A stretch of 64,000 nucleotides of DNA, taken from the NCBI GenBank assembly GCA_023079485.1, contig CM041083.1, positions 176,904,480 through 176,968,479 of the forward strand. Reading direction: 5' to 3'. The notes beneath the pieces are model-generated. The model had not been told where the DNA came from. It saw nothing but the letters and a program-made list of their open reading frames with translations, and searched no databases. This document shows positions 62,290 to 64,000 of this stretch, piece after piece. Positions within the stretch are counted from its first letter, which is position 1. Every line of letters begins with the position of its first letter. The position numbers were made by a program, and so were the translations under genes. This DNA comes from Archilochus colubris. Lineage: Eukaryota; Chordata; Aves; Apodiformes; Trochilidae.

Positions 62290-64000
62290 TCTTTAGAAAC
62301 ACTGGGTGAAGATGAGCAGGCCCTTAAAGTTGCTGCTCCACACGAGATGTACAGCTCCTGCTAGGGTCAGCAGAGTGGGATCAAGAAGCTCAGCAGCCAG
62401 AGAGATACCAAGGAAAGAAAGGTTGTGTGCCTGCTCAACACCCTGCTGACTCAGGCACATCCCAGCAGATTCACACAGCCCCACAGGTCCCCAGTAACGC
62501 GGGTTCACCTTTAATAGAATCACCCTGCAACTGTAAAAATATGGCACATTTACAATTTGGGAGCAACACAGACCTCACAATAATAATTCCAGGTAAAGGG
62601 ATTTCTATATTCATTTGTGTTTAAGGTAGTATCAAATGAAGGGTTCTGCTCTGATTCAATCAGCCCCTGGAAGCACGTGTCACACTTGTCACACTGCTGA
62701 GGGACTGCTGGAAGGCAAGTGCCTTTAGTGGCATAAGAAACAGCTCCCTCAAAAGTCAGATGATGGCTATAGGATCAGATATGGAATCGTGCCCACAATT
62801 CTATGTTCCCAACTTGCCTCCCAATAATTATATTTCTTCTATATCAAAACATGTTGTAGGACATACCCTGCTTTATTTAGCAAAACACAAACCTAGGCAC
62901 ATAAATCTTGAAATTTAACTACACGTTCTCTGTGTAAAAGTTAAATAGACTAGGCTAATGTACATGACAACGTCGGTGGAAAAAACTCTTTTACGTTCCC
63001 TCTTTACATTCCCTCTTTCTCCCTTTTCCCTATGATACTCATTAAGTAACAGATGTTGCTCTCATTTATCAGCAAGTGGAAACAACAGACAGTGATGATT
63101 TTATCTGTCGCCAGTTACCACAGAGGAGGACATTACAGGTGCTGTTTGGAGTACTTCCAATCTGATTTTGTGACATCACACTGGACTGAGCAGACTGCAG
63201 GCAACACTGAAATACCAGATTGCTGCTAAAGAATTACCAAGGCTTAATATAACAGTAGTTGGGTCTGTATTAGGTTCATTAGTCATTCTGAAGTCTGTCT
63301 TTATTTAATCTCTGACTCCAAAAAGACACCACTGAACCTTTTTAGAACAAATATTTTATGTTCATCTCATCCCAGATGATGATGACGATTATTTTAAAAT
63401 AACTTTACATATCATAAAATTAAACAGAATAAAAAGTTATCTAATAGAATCTGACACTATCAACCTCCTTGGCTAGTAAGCTTCATATCATGTATATGCA
63501 AATATGGTTACATGGGCACAGATTCTAGACAATGTGATTATTTTCTGTGGCCTTTCTTAATGACCTAGGCAGTCTTAGGTGCATTTGAGTAGCATCACCA
63601 GCAAAACAACTGATAAGCAATTTTTCTAAGCAACCGATTCAATCAGTCCAACATCCTATTCAATAGATCTAGTTCTTCCTCATCTTAATAATTTGTAAAT
63701 TTAATAAGTATATGCATACAAGATGTAGCAGTAGAATTATTTTTTTTTTAAGTAGAAAATTTTTTTCTTCAGCTATCACTATGTAAATAGAGCCTTGCAC
63801 TTCACAAGGCTGCAGTTATAGAAAGATGCAGAAAGATGATGAACACAGAAGGGCCAGAATGGCAGTGTGGTGACAGAAATACAGTGTGACCCAGTGCCAC
63901 AAGCTCCTAGTGCTCCACTGCTCCAACTAGGGTTGGACTTGGATCCTGGCTGACTGCTCCTGAAGAAGAGCTGAGGCAACACTTCCACCTTTGCAGACAA
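62290..64000. other. Intron sequence without recognised features
   Basis: Ordinary AT-rich intron with a slightly GC-richer patch at 62290-62530. No gene, RNA or named repeat seen. Confidence 0.6.

Larger units (their letters stand above)
1..64000 (-). other. NBEA: NBEA (neurobeachin) gene, 5' part; exons 2-6 and flanking introns
   Basis: Five minus-strand exons join in frame (232+101+96+122+127 bp, 226 codons) and read as the N-terminal region of neurobeachin. The order from high to low coordinate gives the order in the protein. Exon 1, with the start codon, must lie beyond 64000; later exons lie below 1. Exon numbers assume the usual vertebrate structure with a single coding exon before this point. 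Neurobeachin is a very large cytoplasmic, membrane-associated scaffold of the BEACH family that works in neuronal post-Golgi traffic and synapse formation and binds PKA regulatory subunits. Only the armadillo-like N-terminus and the start of the concanavalin-A-like domain are seen here. LRBA was considered and rejected on residues. No promoter or CpG island lies in the window. Confidence 0.93.
17140..64000 (-). other. NBEA intron 1, partial (at least 46.9 kb)
   Basis: Everything above exon 2 in this window. No open reading frame here resembles a host gene; the longer ones are CR1 or chance. It is rich in mobile elements, listed separately. Stretches where I see nothing recognisable include 17140-19900, 20340-21310, 21660-23080, 26180-30750, 31140-33180, 36145-37540, 38220-42380, 44195-47410, 48335-56460, 57003-58038 and 59400-60980, apart from the simple repeats listed. 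Confidence 0.85.

Noticed and set aside
1..64000. CRISPR arrays, bacterial operons, riboswitches, phage or plasmid features
   Set aside because: The sequence is vertebrate intron; no evenly spaced repeats, operon structure or prokaryotic genes are present.

Overview
The window is vertebrate nuclear DNA, almost certainly from a bird. It is AT-rich and has no compact gene order. It carries many 5'-truncated CR1 LINE copies, including young ones that end in the avian 8-mer tail ATTCTATG, and two solo-type LTRs of an ERVL-like family common in birds. I cannot name the species.

The only protein-coding gene I can support is on the minus strand. Five short exons (16908-17139, 11059-11159, 10708-10803, 7016-7137 and 927-1053) join in phase, with GT-AG splice sites throughout, into 226 codons from near the N-terminus of neurobeachin (NBEA). 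NBEA is a very large BEACH/PH/WD40 scaffold protein of neuronal membrane traffic. The paralogue LRBA fits clearly less well. Exon 1 and the promoter lie beyond base 64000 and the rest of the gene lies before base 1. All other sequence is therefore NBEA intron, and nearly 47 kb of it (17140-64000) is intron 1.

By region: 1-17139 holds the exons and introns 2-6, with few mobile elements (an old CR1 at about 5595-6862 and short fragments near 3250 and 8228). From 17140 to 64000 intron 1 is a graveyard of insertions: CR1 fragments on both strands, an ERV-like internal remnant near 23.1-23.6 kb, LTRs at about 24.2-24.7 kb and 58.8-59.4 kb, two very old CR1/L3-like LINE fragments (about 30.76-31.13 kb and 60.98-62.25 kb), several A/C-rich or microsatellite tracts, and long stretches without recognisable content.

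The most unusual object is at 61644-62161. It is a 518-bp, nearly perfect palindrome with two 228-bp arms (3 mismatches) and a 62-nt loop. Its termini are TG...CA and it is flanked by an exact 6-bp target duplication, TGTTCT. It sits inside the old LINE fragment. Each arm carries an AATAAA. The minus-strand half reads as a 290-nt LTR-like unit that begins TGTAGAG and ends CTCCACA, with its CA end abutting an inverted copy of its own first 228 nt. This looks like an LTR-type element that integrated as a snap-back or self-inverted molecule, or an undescribed foldback family. In NBEA pre-mRNA it would form a long double-stranded hairpin.
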